From positions 62,001 to 126,000 of the forward strand of contig JABARV010000001.1 of the NCBI GenBank assembly GCA_019186965.1: DNA of 64,000 nt, in the 5' to 3' direction. The notes beneath the pieces are model-generated. The model worked only from the letters and a program-made list of their open reading frames with translations, was not told the DNA's origin and did no database searches. Origin of the DNA: Turneriella sp. Its GTDB lineage: Bacteria; Spirochaetota; Leptospiria; Turneriellales; Turneriellaceae. A program made the position numbers and the translations under genes. Positions 16,959 to 25,013 of the stretch are shown here, one piece after another (the first letter of the stretch is position 1; every line of letters begins with the position of its first letter).

Positions 16959-17441
16959 TTATTTCTTATGCGTTAAAATCTTTTTTTCGGGAGGGCAAGT
17001 TGTGCACTCTGCATAAATTGTTAGGTGGTGCTTTTTCATCCGAAACCCATTTTTAAGGGTGATTTTTTCTTTAAGGTTTTCAAGCCCCGAATCGGAGAAC
17101 TCGATAATTTTACCACAGTCGATGCAGACAATATGGTCGTGGTGCTGGTGCCCGGGGGTATGTTCGTAGAACTTATAATCTTTGCCAAAATCGTGCTCTT
17201 CGATAAGTTTAAGGTCGAGCATCATTTGGATTACGCGGTACGCAGTCGCCTGCGAGACCTTTTTGCCTTGTTCGCGAAACGAGCTGATTAACTTCTCGAC
17301 CGTAAAATGCTCGTGTGTGCGGAAAATCCATTCCGCAATTTCGTCACGCTGCGGAGTCGACTTGTATTGCTTTTGGTGCATCCGCTCTTTGAGGATAGCC
17401 ATTTCCCGAGAGATGCTTTCTTTTCGGTCGTCCACGGACAT
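16959..17441 (-). CDS. fur: Fur-family metal-responsive transcription regulator
   Basis: This 160-residue Fur-family regulator has an N-terminal winged helix (STPQRDEIAEWI, then the recognition helix VSQATAYRVIQMM) and the dimerisation/metal domain with HQHHDHIVCIDCGK, a late histidine pair and a second CTTC cysteine pair for structural zinc. Fur proteins repress iron-uptake or stress genes when loaded with metal; whether this one senses iron, zinc or peroxide cannot be told from sequence. ATG at 17441 with an AAGGAA site just upstream is preferred to the TTG at 17453. It heads a minus-strand run with two TonB-like genes, HAD and HIT. The divergent gap to korA is 131 bases. Confidence 0.88.
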   Translation of the reverse strand: MSVDDRKESISREMAILKERMHQKQYKSTPQRDEIAEWIFRTHEHFTVEKLISSFREQGKKVSQATAYRVIQMMLDLKLIEEHDFGKDYKFYEHTPGHQHHDHIVCIDCGKIIEFSDSGLENLKEKITLKNGFRMKKHHLTIYAECTTCPPEKKILTHKK

Positions 17442-17572
17442 GCTTTCCTTCAATATATAGTAAAAAACACCTAAGTGGCAACATTAAAAGAAATATAAAA
17501 GGCTTTGCGGGGCATTCGTGAGATAAACACTGAACACTACTTCCCAATAAAAATTAGGTGTTTCGAGGGCAA

Positions 17573-19429
17573 ATGCAGCCAGACAATAAACTCAAAATAA
17601 AACAAAAAATCCCTAGCGCAACCGTGCGCTTTACGGGAGATTCCGGCGACGGTATGCAATTGGTCGGTGGCCAATTTTCCGAGGTCACTGGAATTCAAGA
17701 AAACGACGTAATGACTTTTCCCGACTTTCCTGCGGAAATCCGTGCGCCACAAGGCACAATTGCAGGCGTTTCGGGATTCCAAGTCCATTTTGGCGACCAC
17801 ACTATCTATACCCCAGGCGACAAGGTAGACGCGCTTATCGTTATGAATCCTGCCGCGATGAAGGCAAACATAAAAGACTTAAAAGAACGCGGGATTCTTA
17901 TTGCTAATAGCGACGAATTTAATGAGAAAAACCTTGCGAAAGTCGACTACACCTCAAACCCACTCGATGCAGAAATGCTACAGCAAAAATACCATGTCAT
18001 CCAAGTGCCAATTACTGCATCGACTGCACGCGCCCTGTCCGAATCTGGACTTTCTTCTAAAGAAATAGACCGCTGCAAAAATTTTTTCGCCCTCGGCATT
18101 ACATACTGGATGTACCAACGCGACGTAGACAAAACCAAAAAATGGATTGATACACAGTTTGCAAAAAAGCCGAACATCGCTGCAGCAAACAAACTTGTCC
18201 TCGACGCAGGTTACAGCTATGCGGAGACAACAGAAATTTTTGAAGTTGCGTACGAAATCAGCAAGGCTGAGTTCAAGCCTGGAACATACCGCAATATCAC
18301 AGGTAACTCGGCGATGGCGCTGGGGCTTGTTGCTGCAACCGAGCTTGCAGGGCTTTCTGCGCTATACGCGGGCTATCCCATTACGCCTGCGTCGGATATT
18401 TTACACGAAATTGCGAAGTATAAAAACTATAACATACGCACATTCCAAACCGAAGACGAAATCGCAGCGATTGCAGCAGCCGTAGGTGCTTCTTACGGCG
18501 GCTCGCTCGGCATCACCGTTTCTTCTGGCCCAGGTATTGCCCTTAAATCAGAGGCAATAAACCTTGCGGTAATGACAGAACTCCCCGTCGTGATCGTCGA
18601 CGTGCAACGCGCAGGCCCTTCGACGGGTATGCCTACAAAAAACGAACAGACCGATTTACTTATGGCACTTTACGGACGAAACGGTGAAAGCCCAGTTCCC
18701 GTGATTGCTCCTTCAACAGCGTCGGATTGTTTCTACATGGCGATTGAAGCAACGCGCCTTGCGGTAGAATTTATGACGCCTGTTTTTATTTTATCCGAAG
18801 GCTTTTTGGGAAATAGCTCCGAGCCGTGGCAGTTACCCATTGTCGAAAATCTACCTGAAATCAAAACAAACAAAGTAAAGGTCGGCGACGCACACGAAGG
18901 ATTTAAAACGTACGGCCGCGACGAAAAAACTCTTGCGCGTAAATGGGTTGCGCCTGGAATTCCCGGATTTGAGCACCGCATAGGCGGTATCGAAAAAGAC
19001 GACAACGGTAACATCAGTTACGATCCCGATAACCACGATCGGATGGTTAAATTACGCCAAGCCAAAATAGACAGGATTGCTGAATTTATCCCCGCACTTT
19101 CTGCATACCCCGAAGAGAAAGGTAAACTCCTTGTACTGGGCTGGGGTTCCACATACGGCGCAATCCGCGAAGCGGTAGAGCGTGCGCGTAAAAAAGGACA
19201 TTCCGTTGCACATGCACACTTAAAGTACCTAAATCCTTTTCCTAAAAACTTGGGACAGCTGCTAAAATCTTTCGACAAAGTACTTATCCCCGAAACAAAT
19301 TTAGGACAACTAGCGCTCCTCATCCGTGGCAAATACCTTGTAAACGCGCAAAGTTACAACCAAGTACGCGGAAGGCCTTTTGGCGCAGAAGAACTCGAAA
19401 CAGTTATATTAAACACTCTTAAGGATTAA
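17573..19429 (+). CDS. korA: 2-oxoacid:ferredoxin oxidoreductase, alpha subunit with fused gamma domain
   Basis: The 618-residue subunit joins an N-terminal gamma (oxidoreductase) domain, residues 15-190 with FTGDSGDGMQLVGGQFSEV, to the alpha pyrimidine-binding domain starting at GNSAMALGLVAATELAGL and including an ITVSSGPGIALKSEA region and RAGPSTGMPTKNEQ. With KorB it oxidises 2-oxoglutarate (or another 2-oxoacid) to the acyl-CoA, reducing ferredoxin; it replaces the NAD-linked 2-oxoglutarate dehydrogenase in many bacteria. No separate ferredoxin-type delta subunit is encoded here. The ATG at 17573 follows a CGAGGGC site; a GTG at 17558 is possible. korB begins two bases after the stop. Substrate preference is inferred from family resemblance. 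Confidence 0.9.
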   Translation: MQPDNKLKIKQKIPSATVRFTGDSGDGMQLVGGQFSEVTGIQENDVMTFPDFPAEIRAPQGTIAGVSGFQVHFGDHTIYTPGDKVDALIVMNPAAMKANIKDLKERGILIANSDEFNEKNLAKVDYTSNPLDAEMLQQKYHVIQVPITASTARALSESGLSSKEIDRCKNFFALGITYWMYQRDVDKTKKWIDTQFAKKPNIAAANKLVLDAGYSYAETTEIFEVAYEISKAEFKPGTYRNITGNSAMALGLVAATELAGLSALYAGYPITPASDILHEIAKYKNYNIRTFQTEDEIAAIAAAVGASYGGSLGITVSSGPGIALKSEAINLAVMTELPVVIVDVQRAGPSTGMPTKNEQTDLLMALYGRNGESPVPVIAPSTASDCFYMAIEATRLAVEFMTPVFILSEGFLGNSSEPWQLPIVENLPEIKTNKVKVGDAHEGFKTYGRDEKTLARKWVAPGIPGFEHRIGGIEKDDNGNISYDPDNHDRMVKLRQAKIDRIAEFIPALSAYPEEKGKLLVLGWGSTYGAIREAVERARKKGHSVAHAHLKYLNPFPKNLGQLLKSFDKVLIPETNLGQLALLIRGKYLVNAQSYNQVRGRPFGAEELETVILNTLKD

Positions 19430-19431
19430 CT

Positions 19432-20463
19432 ATGGCAACAACTACAACGCTTACAAAAAAAGATTTTACCTCAAACCAAACCGTACGCTGGTGCCCGGGT
19501 TGCGGCGACTATGGAATTTTAACAGCAGTGCAAAAAACAATGCCCGAACTTGGCGTTCCCAAAGAAAACATCGTTTTTATATCGGGAATTGGGTGTTCAT
19601 CGCGTTTTCCCTACTATATGGAAACGTACGGTTTTCACTCGATACATGGGCGTGCTCCGGCAATTGCATCGGGGCTTAAAATTACACGCCCCGAACTTTC
19701 GGTATGGGTAATTACCGGAGACGGTGATTCTTTGTCTATCGGAGGAAACCATCTTATCCACGTTTTGCGCCGGAATATCAATATCAATATTCTTCTTTTT
19801 AATAACGAAATTTATGGGCTTACAAAAGGACAGTACTCTCCCGCAAGTGCGCGTGGCACTATTTCAAAGACAACCCCCGAGGGCTCTATCGATGCGCCTT
19901 TTTCTGCGTTAAAACTTGCGCACGGCGCCGGCGGAACGTTTCTTGCGCGTACGTACGATAAAGACATGAAACACATGGAAAAGGTGTTCAAAGAAGCGCA
20001 TAACCATGCTGGAACATCGCTTGTGGAAATTTTGCAGAATTGTGTCATCTTCAACGATGAAGTATTTGAGCCCATCGTGGGAAAAGAAAACCGCGCCGAA
20101 ACAATGATTTTTGTCGAGCACGGCGAAAAGCTTCTGTACGGAGCGCAAAAAGAAAAAGGGCTACGCTTTAACGACCACGGCACATTCGACGTTGTAAACG
20201 CAGTCGATAACCCTGAAGCTGTTGCTACTTTCGACGCAACCGACATGCGTTTTTTGTTACGTTTCGAAAATATAAACGTGAAAGAGTCGCGTAATAAAGT
20301 TACAGAAAATAAAATTCCCGTTCCCTTTGGCGTCCTTTACCGTGAAGAACGCTCAGTATACGAAAAAGATTTGGAAGCGCAGGTACAGGCGGTAATCCAA
20401 AAGAAAGGCAAAGGTAACCTTGCCCAACTTTTACAAAACGCCGTGACGTGGAAAGTGGACTAA
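19432..20463 (+). CDS. korB: 2-oxoacid:ferredoxin oxidoreductase, beta subunit
   Basis: This is the thiamine-pyrophosphate-binding subunit of the korAB enzyme, 343 residues. The [4Fe-4S]/TPP start is visible as WCPGCGDYGIL, the third cluster cysteine region as GIGCSSRFPYY, and the TPP magnesium motif as TGDGDSLSIGGNHL followed by NNEIYGLTKGQYSP. It resembles two-subunit KorB enzymes that use 2-oxoglutarate and carry one [4Fe-4S] cluster. It follows korA directly, and the downstream methyltransferase gene starts inside its last codons, so the three are probably on one transcript. Confidence 0.92.
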   Translation: MATTTTLTKKDFTSNQTVRWCPGCGDYGILTAVQKTMPELGVPKENIVFISGIGCSSRFPYYMETYGFHSIHGRAPAIASGLKITRPELSVWVITGDGDSLSIGGNHLIHVLRRNININILLFNNEIYGLTKGQYSPASARGTISKTTPEGSIDAPFSALKLAHGAGGTFLARTYDKDMKHMEKVFKEAHNHAGTSLVEILQNCVIFNDEVFEPIVGKENRAETMIFVEHGEKLLYGAQKEKGLRFNDHGTFDVVNAVDNPEAVATFDATDMRFLLRFENINVKESRNKVTENKIPVPFGVLYREERSVYEKDLEAQVQAVIQKKGKGNLAQLLQNAVTWKVD

Positions 20464-21215
20464 AAATTTACTCGCACGCAAAAAATGCCAACGAAACTCT
20501 CACTGTATGTGGGCTTTCGAGTGTTTTGGCGATTACAAAAACCGCTCCTGAAACAATTGAACGCCTTTTCTTTGACGAAGACCATGCACCCCTATTTGCC
20601 GACACTTGCCGCATCCTTGCTGAAAAGCGAAAAATTTACCGCCTTGTAACGCATGCGGAACTCCAAAAAATTGCCGACACAAAACACACCCAAGGCGTTG
20701 CTGTTGTAATCCAAAAACCTGCGCCACTTCCCTTAGAAAATCTTTCGGAAAATACTCTATGCCTACACAGCCTGCAAAACCCGCATAACATCGGCGCAAT
20801 TTTGCGTACTGCCGCATTTTTTGGGTTAGAAAAAATCTTACTTAGCCACGAAAGTTATACCTGCGCAATGGCTCAATCCGCATGGCGTGTCGCCAAAGGA
20901 GGATTTAGCTACGTTAAGCTTTTGGTTTATAAAAATGAGGATGAACTCTTTGCGTGGACAAACGAAAAAAAATACCGCATTTTAGCCGCAGTAAAGCCCG
21001 ACGGAAAAACCCAACGTACGCTACGTGAATTTAGCCGCGATAAAAACACAAACCCACTCATTATTACTTTGGGAAACGAAGAAACGGGACTTTCACCTAC
21101 TTTTATTAACCGAGCCCATGGGCGTTTTAGCATCCACGGCAGCGGCAAAGTTGAATCGCTCAACGTTTCGGTTGCCGCTGCGGTATGTCTCAGAGAACTT
21201 CTGCCTCGGATTTAA
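20448..21215 (+). CDS. SpoU/TrmH-family RNA 2'-O-methyltransferase
   Basis: This is a SPOUT methyltransferase of 255 residues with an N-terminal L7Ae-like substrate-binding part (to about 95) and the knotted catalytic domain. Motif 1 is NPHNIGAILRTAAFFG, motif 2 is ITLGNEETGLS and motif 3 is VESLNVSVAAAVCLRELL. It uses S-adenosylmethionine to methylate ribose 2'-OH in rRNA or tRNA; the target nucleotide is not predictable. The frame begins at GTG 20448 inside the end of korB, an overlap of 16 bases, without a clear ribosome-binding site. It converges on pspA. Confidence 0.87.
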   Translation: MESGLKIYSHAKNANETLTVCGLSSVLAITKTAPETIERLFFDEDHAPLFADTCRILAEKRKIYRLVTHAELQKIADTKHTQGVAVVIQKPAPLPLENLSENTLCLHSLQNPHNIGAILRTAAFFGLEKILLSHESYTCAMAQSAWRVAKGGFSYVKLLVYKNEDELFAWTNEKKYRILAAVKPDGKTQRTLREFSRDKNTNPLIITLGNEETGLSPTFINRAHGRFSIHGSGKVESLNVSVAAAVCLRELLPRI

Positions 21216-21304
21216 ATCCGCGCAGTTGTTCTTCGAGACCAGCAAAAAGCAGGCGATGCCGCTCGGTGAGATTTTATTCATCCGCCGCATCCAGCTATCT
21301 TAAC

Positions 21305-22042
21305 TTAGTTTTTAACCCCAACCTGCTCTTGGGTGCCGCCTGCCGAAGTTGTCGATGCCGGTGCGGATGTACCCGCTACGCCCATTTCGACTTTGAACTG
21401 TTTTACAAGTTCTGCAGCGCGGATTTTTTCCGCATCGCCTTCTATTTTTGCTTTGTCTTTATCACCCTTAGAAAGCGCCATGTCGAGCTTTGCATCTGCC
21501 ATTGCGCCATCGCGTTCGATACGCTTTACCATTTCGTCGTGCGTATGGTCAACACCGCCTGCGGTAAATTGCTCCATAGTATCGGCGACTTCTTTTTGCC
21601 ACTTCGCACGCTTTGCAGCTTCGATGGCGTCGAGCGCTTCCTTGGTTTTACGGTCGAGTTCTTTCATAAATGCCACCTTTGCTTCTTCTCCTTTAGCGGC
21701 AGCTTCACGTGCTTGCGCTAAATTTTGTTCGACCTGCCCTACTTTTGTCTTGTTTTGTTCAAGTTGTAACGCGTATTCACCCGCAATATCTTCGCGGTTT
21801 TGCCCAATTGCAGCTTTTACGTTTGCTATAAGTTTTGCTTGCTCACCTTCTAGTTTTTGCTTTTCTTTTTCAAGCAACTTCGCATTCGCTTTAAGCATCG
21901 CGATGTTTTCGTTCATTTTGGGCAGCTTGTCGCGCATATCGCGGATATTCTGTTCCAAAATTAACGAGGGATCTTCCATCTCAGAAACCCAACCACCAAA
22001 TATAGAGCGCAATGCGCGTTTAAATCTTTGCCATATACTCAT
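21305..22042 (-). CDS. pspA: PspA/IM30-family membrane-stress protein
   Basis: The 245-residue product begins with the amphipathic MSIWQRFKRALRSIFGGW segment that binds membranes and continues as a long, charged coiled coil to about residue 190, as in PspA/Vipp1 ESCRT-III-like proteins. The EDPSLILEQNIRDM motif is the conserved start of helix 1. The C-terminus is a low-complexity Ala/Ser/Thr/Gly tail not seen in E. coli PspA. These proteins polymerise on damaged inner membranes and preserve the proton gradient. No pspB, pspC or pspF genes are beside it; it stands alone. Confidence 0.87.
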   Translation of the reverse strand: MSIWQRFKRALRSIFGGWVSEMEDPSLILEQNIRDMRDKLPKMNENIAMLKANAKLLEKEKQKLEGEQAKLIANVKAAIGQNREDIAGEYALQLEQNKTKVGQVEQNLAQAREAAAKGEEAKVAFMKELDRKTKEALDAIEAAKRAKWQKEVADTMEQFTAGGVDHTHDEMVKRIERDGAMADAKLDMALSKGDKDKAKIEGDAEKIRAAELVKQFKVEMGVAGTSAPASTTSAGGTQEQVGVKN

Positions 22043-22158
22043 AGGCGCAAGTTAAATCCTATACCGCGCCGGACAAGTCTTTTTAAGGTCAGTATTGGGA
22101 AAAATGTAAGGAGCGGTGGCTTAGCTTCAGTGGCAAATAGCTATAGGATTTTTTAAGC

Positions 22159-23691
22159 CTAAAAAATTAGCGTCAAACTCACCAGATGCGCGTAACGCCA
22201 CGCTTTGCCATCGGTACCATCGAATGCTTTAGTTGGGTACGCATCACCCGGGTTGAAAATACCGAAACCATAGAAAAACTGCACGTCGGGGAGCGCGTTG
22301 AAAGTAATCGCCATATCGCCCGCATGGCCGACATCGGCGTTTGCCTCTGTTGCCGCCGAGTCGGATATCCCCCCTGCCGCAACATTTTTGCGGTAATAAG
22401 AATATTTTAGCTGCACCGCCAAATTACGGAACGCATAGTTACTCTTGAGCGGCCTAAAATACGTACCGATGCGGTAGACTTGCAAATTCGCGAGGCGGGG
22501 CTTCAACGCCAAACCACCGGAGAACGTGCCGAAATTCTGAAAGGCGTTGTAGCTGCCCGCAGTGTTCGATTGCGAACCGTTGGTGACGCGAGTGCTGTCG
22601 CCGTCGCCCGTGCCGGTTGCGAAATCGGCCATGAGCTGCGGATCGATATTTTTAAGGTACGGCAGCGACCAGGTAAAATTCACGAGCACCGCCGCAGCGC
22701 TGATGGTCGCCGACTCTGAAACGCCGTTCAAGACTTGGTTATACGTGCTGCCACCCTGATAAATAAAATCGCCTCGGTAACGGTACGCCGAGTTCTTGAT
22801 ATACCCGCGCGCGCCGAGGCCGCCATACCACGGGTTATACGCATATTTCGCACTCGCGGCATCTTCGCGAATCAGATCGCGCGAAAACATCGCGTACGCA
22901 AAAGCCTGCGCCCCAAGGTATTCGGGTGAAAAATACTCACCCGCAAAGAAGACGCGCTGCCCCGAATTTTGCACTCCCGAATCGGGCGCGAGGTTGGGTG
23001 TATTGACGAATGGGCTCGGGTCCCCGTTGCAACCGGTGACGTTCAGCGCACAAAGCGACGAGCCATAGTCGCCCGAGTAGACGGCAAACGCGCGCACTTG
23101 TCCGTAGCGGTATTTACCCGTATATTGCACGCCGTCGGCAAAATTGGCAAAGAGCACGCCTTGTTCAATCGCGTAAAAATTGCGTCCGACGACGAAATGG
23201 TGGTTTTCGATGCGGCGTTCGGCGGCCATGATCTCGAGTGCGCCAACAACATTTGTCTGCTGCACTCCGGCCAACGGTTCTATGTAACGCTTCACCGTGA
23301 GCAATCCCCGCGCGGTGGCCTCCCATTTTTCATCGTAGGTATATTTTGCAAACGGGCGATAGAAGCCCGAAAAGAGACCAGGATTGATGATTGGGTCGAT
23401 ATAGAACGTATTCGACGCGATGAGCCCGCCACGCAGGTAGTGCTTCGCCGGCGGCGTATCGGCCACCTCTTGCGGCGCGGGTACAGTGGATATTGGTAGA
23501 TTTTGTGTGGGCGCAAGATTTTCCTCATTCGTTTCCTCTGCATCTTCGCGATCTTCATGCGCTGGTTTTGCCTTGTCAGATTTTTTTTCTCCAGTGGCTG
23601 CATCTTTTGCCGCTGGCGCTGCACCCAAAGGCACGGATAATAGGAGTACACAAAAAAAGAAAACGAATTTGTACCGAAAAAAATCCTTCAT
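22159..23691 (-). CDS. Predicted outer-membrane beta-barrel protein
   Basis: This is a 510-residue exported protein. The signal peptide ends about residue 24 (LLLSVPLGAA|PA), followed by a charged low-complexity linker (KSDKAKPAHEDREDAEETNEE). From residue 85 on come many alternating-hydrophobic, aromatic-rich strands, and the chain ends LVSLTLIF with the terminal phenylalanine expected of an outer-membrane barrel. Two cysteines within a LCALNVTGCNG loop may form a disulphide. It may be a porin or export channel, but the family is not recognised. It is in a row with three other exported proteins on this strand, in a GC-richer block than the surrounding genes. Confidence 0.7.
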   Translation of the reverse strand: MKDFFRYKFVFFFCVLLLSVPLGAAPAAKDAATGEKKSDKAKPAHEDREDAEETNEENLAPTQNLPISTVPAPQEVADTPPAKHYLRGGLIASNTFYIDPIINPGLFSGFYRPFAKYTYDEKWEATARGLLTVKRYIEPLAGVQQTNVVGALEIMAAERRIENHHFVVGRNFYAIEQGVLFANFADGVQYTGKYRYGQVRAFAVYSGDYGSSLCALNVTGCNGDPSPFVNTPNLAPDSGVQNSGQRVFFAGEYFSPEYLGAQAFAYAMFSRDLIREDAASAKYAYNPWYGGLGARGYIKNSAYRYRGDFIYQGGSTYNQVLNGVSESATISAAAVLVNFTWSLPYLKNIDPQLMADFATGTGDGDSTRVTNGSQSNTAGSYNAFQNFGTFSGGLALKPRLANLQVYRIGTYFRPLKSNYAFRNLAVQLKYSYYRKNVAAGGISDSAATEANADVGHAGDMAITFNALPDVQFFYGFGIFNPGDAYPTKAFDGTDGKAWRYAHLVSLTLIF

Positions 23692-23700
23692 TTTAATTCC

Positions 23701-24351
23701 TTAATTTCCTGTTTCTTTGCCTTTTGTATTTGTCCCTTTGCTTTCACTTTCTGCTGCGGCGTCATTGGGAAGTGGTACCGGTGCTAACGCTTTCGATTTT
23801 GCATCCATGTCTTTGTACGAGTCGAAACCAAATTCTTTGTACGGATTTTTTTCTTGCATCCAGCCTTTTTTCTCAGCAGCTTTAGCCATCGCCGCATCCA
23901 TTACGTTGATGAGCTCTTCGCCGGATATGGTATCCCAACTATTCGAGCCTTTTTCGATAAGCCCCAATGCCTCACCGTTTTGCATCGCGTACCATTCCCA
24001 ACCCAAAAGTCGAAACGTGAGCGTTTTTTCTAAACCGTGCAGGTTTATTGCTGCTTTGAGCGCTGCGCCTTTGGTGAGCGGCATGAGGTGAATATGATCC
24101 ACCGACGCGGTATCGTAGACGCTAAGTTCTTTGACGCGTGCACAGCGTTCTTCGTCGGTCGCGTACTTTTCCAATTGGTTCGCGTGTATCAGCACAATCT
24201 TACACAAATCGGAAAAAGTCGCCTTCTTGGTAACGGTAATCGCACGGATGGCAGACAGCTCTTCGTCGAGAATGAGATTGTTCATGTTGAGGTCTTGAGC
24301 CACAAGCAGTGCCGGAGCGAGCAGAGCTAAAATTAGGTTTCGCGTTTTCAT
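23701..24351 (-). CDS. Exported protein of unknown function
   Basis: This is a 216-residue protein with a short signal peptide (MKTRNLILALLAPALLVAQ) and a mature part with two cysteines (SDLCKIV, EERCARV), mostly helical. The C-terminal tail is low-complexity and rich in Ser, Lys, Thr and Gly (ESESKGTNTKGKETGN). No family is recognised. It lies nine bases upstream of the barrel gene on the same strand, so the two are probably co-transcribed and may work together at the envelope. The 55-base gap to the divergent antitoxin must hold promoters for both directions. Confidence 0.6.
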   Translation of the reverse strand: MKTRNLILALLAPALLVAQDLNMNNLILDEELSAIRAITVTKKATFSDLCKIVLIHANQLEKYATDEERCARVKELSVYDTASVDHIHLMPLTKGAALKAAINLHGLEKTLTFRLLGWEWYAMQNGEALGLIEKGSNSWDTISGEELINVMDAAMAKAAEKKGWMQEKNPYKEFGFDSYKDMDAKSKALAPVPLPNDAAAESESKGTNTKGKETGN

Positions 24352-24370
24352 TTGTTATCTCACTTTTTTA

Positions 24371-24400
24371 TTGCCATAACGAATCGCCGGTGGGTATATT
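24371..24400 (+). promoter_or_regulatory. Candidate promoter for the yoeB-type antitoxin module
   Basis: A TTGCCA box and a TATATT box about 18 bases apart lie just before the antitoxin start and within the short divergent gap. The match to the sigma-70 consensus is fair; the site is by eye only and the edges are approximate. Confidence 0.35.
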
Positions 24401-24424
24401 ACCGCCATGACGGCAGAGCACGCG

Positions 24425-24670
24425 ATGGCGACGATTCGATTGAATAGTAACGAATTGGATATGAATTTCGTTGAGGGGATAAAAAGGCTATTTCCCAACC
24501 AGGAAATTACCGTGCGCGTCGAAGGCGGTGCAATGGACGAGACGGAGTTTTTGTTGTCGTCGCCGAAAAACCGCGAACGGCTGCTGCAATCGATTGTGGA
24601 TTTAAATGCCGGTAAAGTTATTTCATTTACTATGGAAGAATTGCAGAAATATGTAGACGAGGGTAAATGA
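24425..24670 (+). CDS. Antitoxin of a YoeB/Txe-type module
   Basis: This is an 81-residue antitoxin. The N-terminal part (ATIRLNSNELDMNFVEGI) is a RelB/ParD-like strand-helix. The C-terminal part (ETEFLLSSPKNRERLLQSI) is the toxin-binding tail seen in partners of YoeB toxins. It is directly followed, with an ATGA overlap, by a yoeB frame that is broken. Antitoxins of this type neutralise the ribosome-dependent mRNA interferase and repress their own operon. ATG at 24425 gives the usual start of the family; another ATG at 24407 would add six residues. The antitoxin itself looks intact although its toxin is not. Confidence 0.72.
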   Translation: MATIRLNSNELDMNFVEGIKRLFPNQEITVRVEGGAMDETEFLLSSPKNRERLLQSIVDLNAGKVISFTMEELQKYVDEGK

Positions 24671-24927
24671 ATCGGTGTGCGACCTTCGAAGCGCGCTCCA
24701 TGGACGATTTGTCGTATTGGATTCGCGAAGATAAGCGCATTGCACAAAAAATTATCGATCTCATTTAACATATCCAGCGTGATCCGTTTCAGGGTATCGG
24801 TAAACCCGAACCGTTGAAAGGAAATCTTGCTGGTTGCTGGTCGCGTCGAATTAACGACGAACATCGTCTGGTGTATCGTGTGACTGACGCGGCGATCGAA
24901 ATCGTCCAGTGCCGCGGGCATTATTGA
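24667..24927 (+). pseudogene. yoeB: YoeB-type toxin interrupted by a nonsense codon
   Basis: Reading from the ATG that overlaps the antitoxin stop gives 33 codons, a TAA (24766-24768), then 52 more codons to a TGA, all in one frame. The two parts together are a full-length YoeB (86 codons including the TAA): SYWIREDKRIAQKIIDLI, stop, then [27 protein letters not shown] and EHRLVYRV, ending CRGHY. All C-terminal active-site residues (Glu and Arg of the RRI/EHR region, terminal His-Tyr) are present but lie beyond the stop. In relatives the position is usually glutamate or lysine, so a single base change explains it. No active toxin is expected unless the stop is read through. Confidence 0.88.
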
Positions 24928-24970
24928 ATTTATATTCGCCATTGTTTTTTACGTATTCCTTTGTGCCGCT

Positions 24971-25000
24971 AGAAGCCACGGGTTTAAACCCGTGGCTTCT
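24971..25000. repeat. Perfect 30-bp palindrome
   Basis: A perfect inverted repeat, AGAAGCCACGGGTTT and its reverse complement with no spacer, lies between the broken yoeB frame and the end of the lipoprotein gene. No T-run follows on either strand, so it is not a standard terminator, though it could fold into a very stable hairpin. Palindromes of this kind occur as dispersed repeats in other bacterial genomes; only one copy was seen in this window. Confidence 0.75.
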
Positions 25001-25013
25001 GGAAAAAATCTCC

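Noticed and set aside
22186-23499. Several plus-strand ORFs opposite the barrel gene
   Set aside because: They are arginine-rich shadows of a GC-rich gene with no plausible start or family.
24355-24942. 195-codon minus-strand ORF opposite the yoeB module
   Set aside because: It mirrors the antitoxin and broken toxin codons; the plus-strand reading has clear family matches and this one has none.
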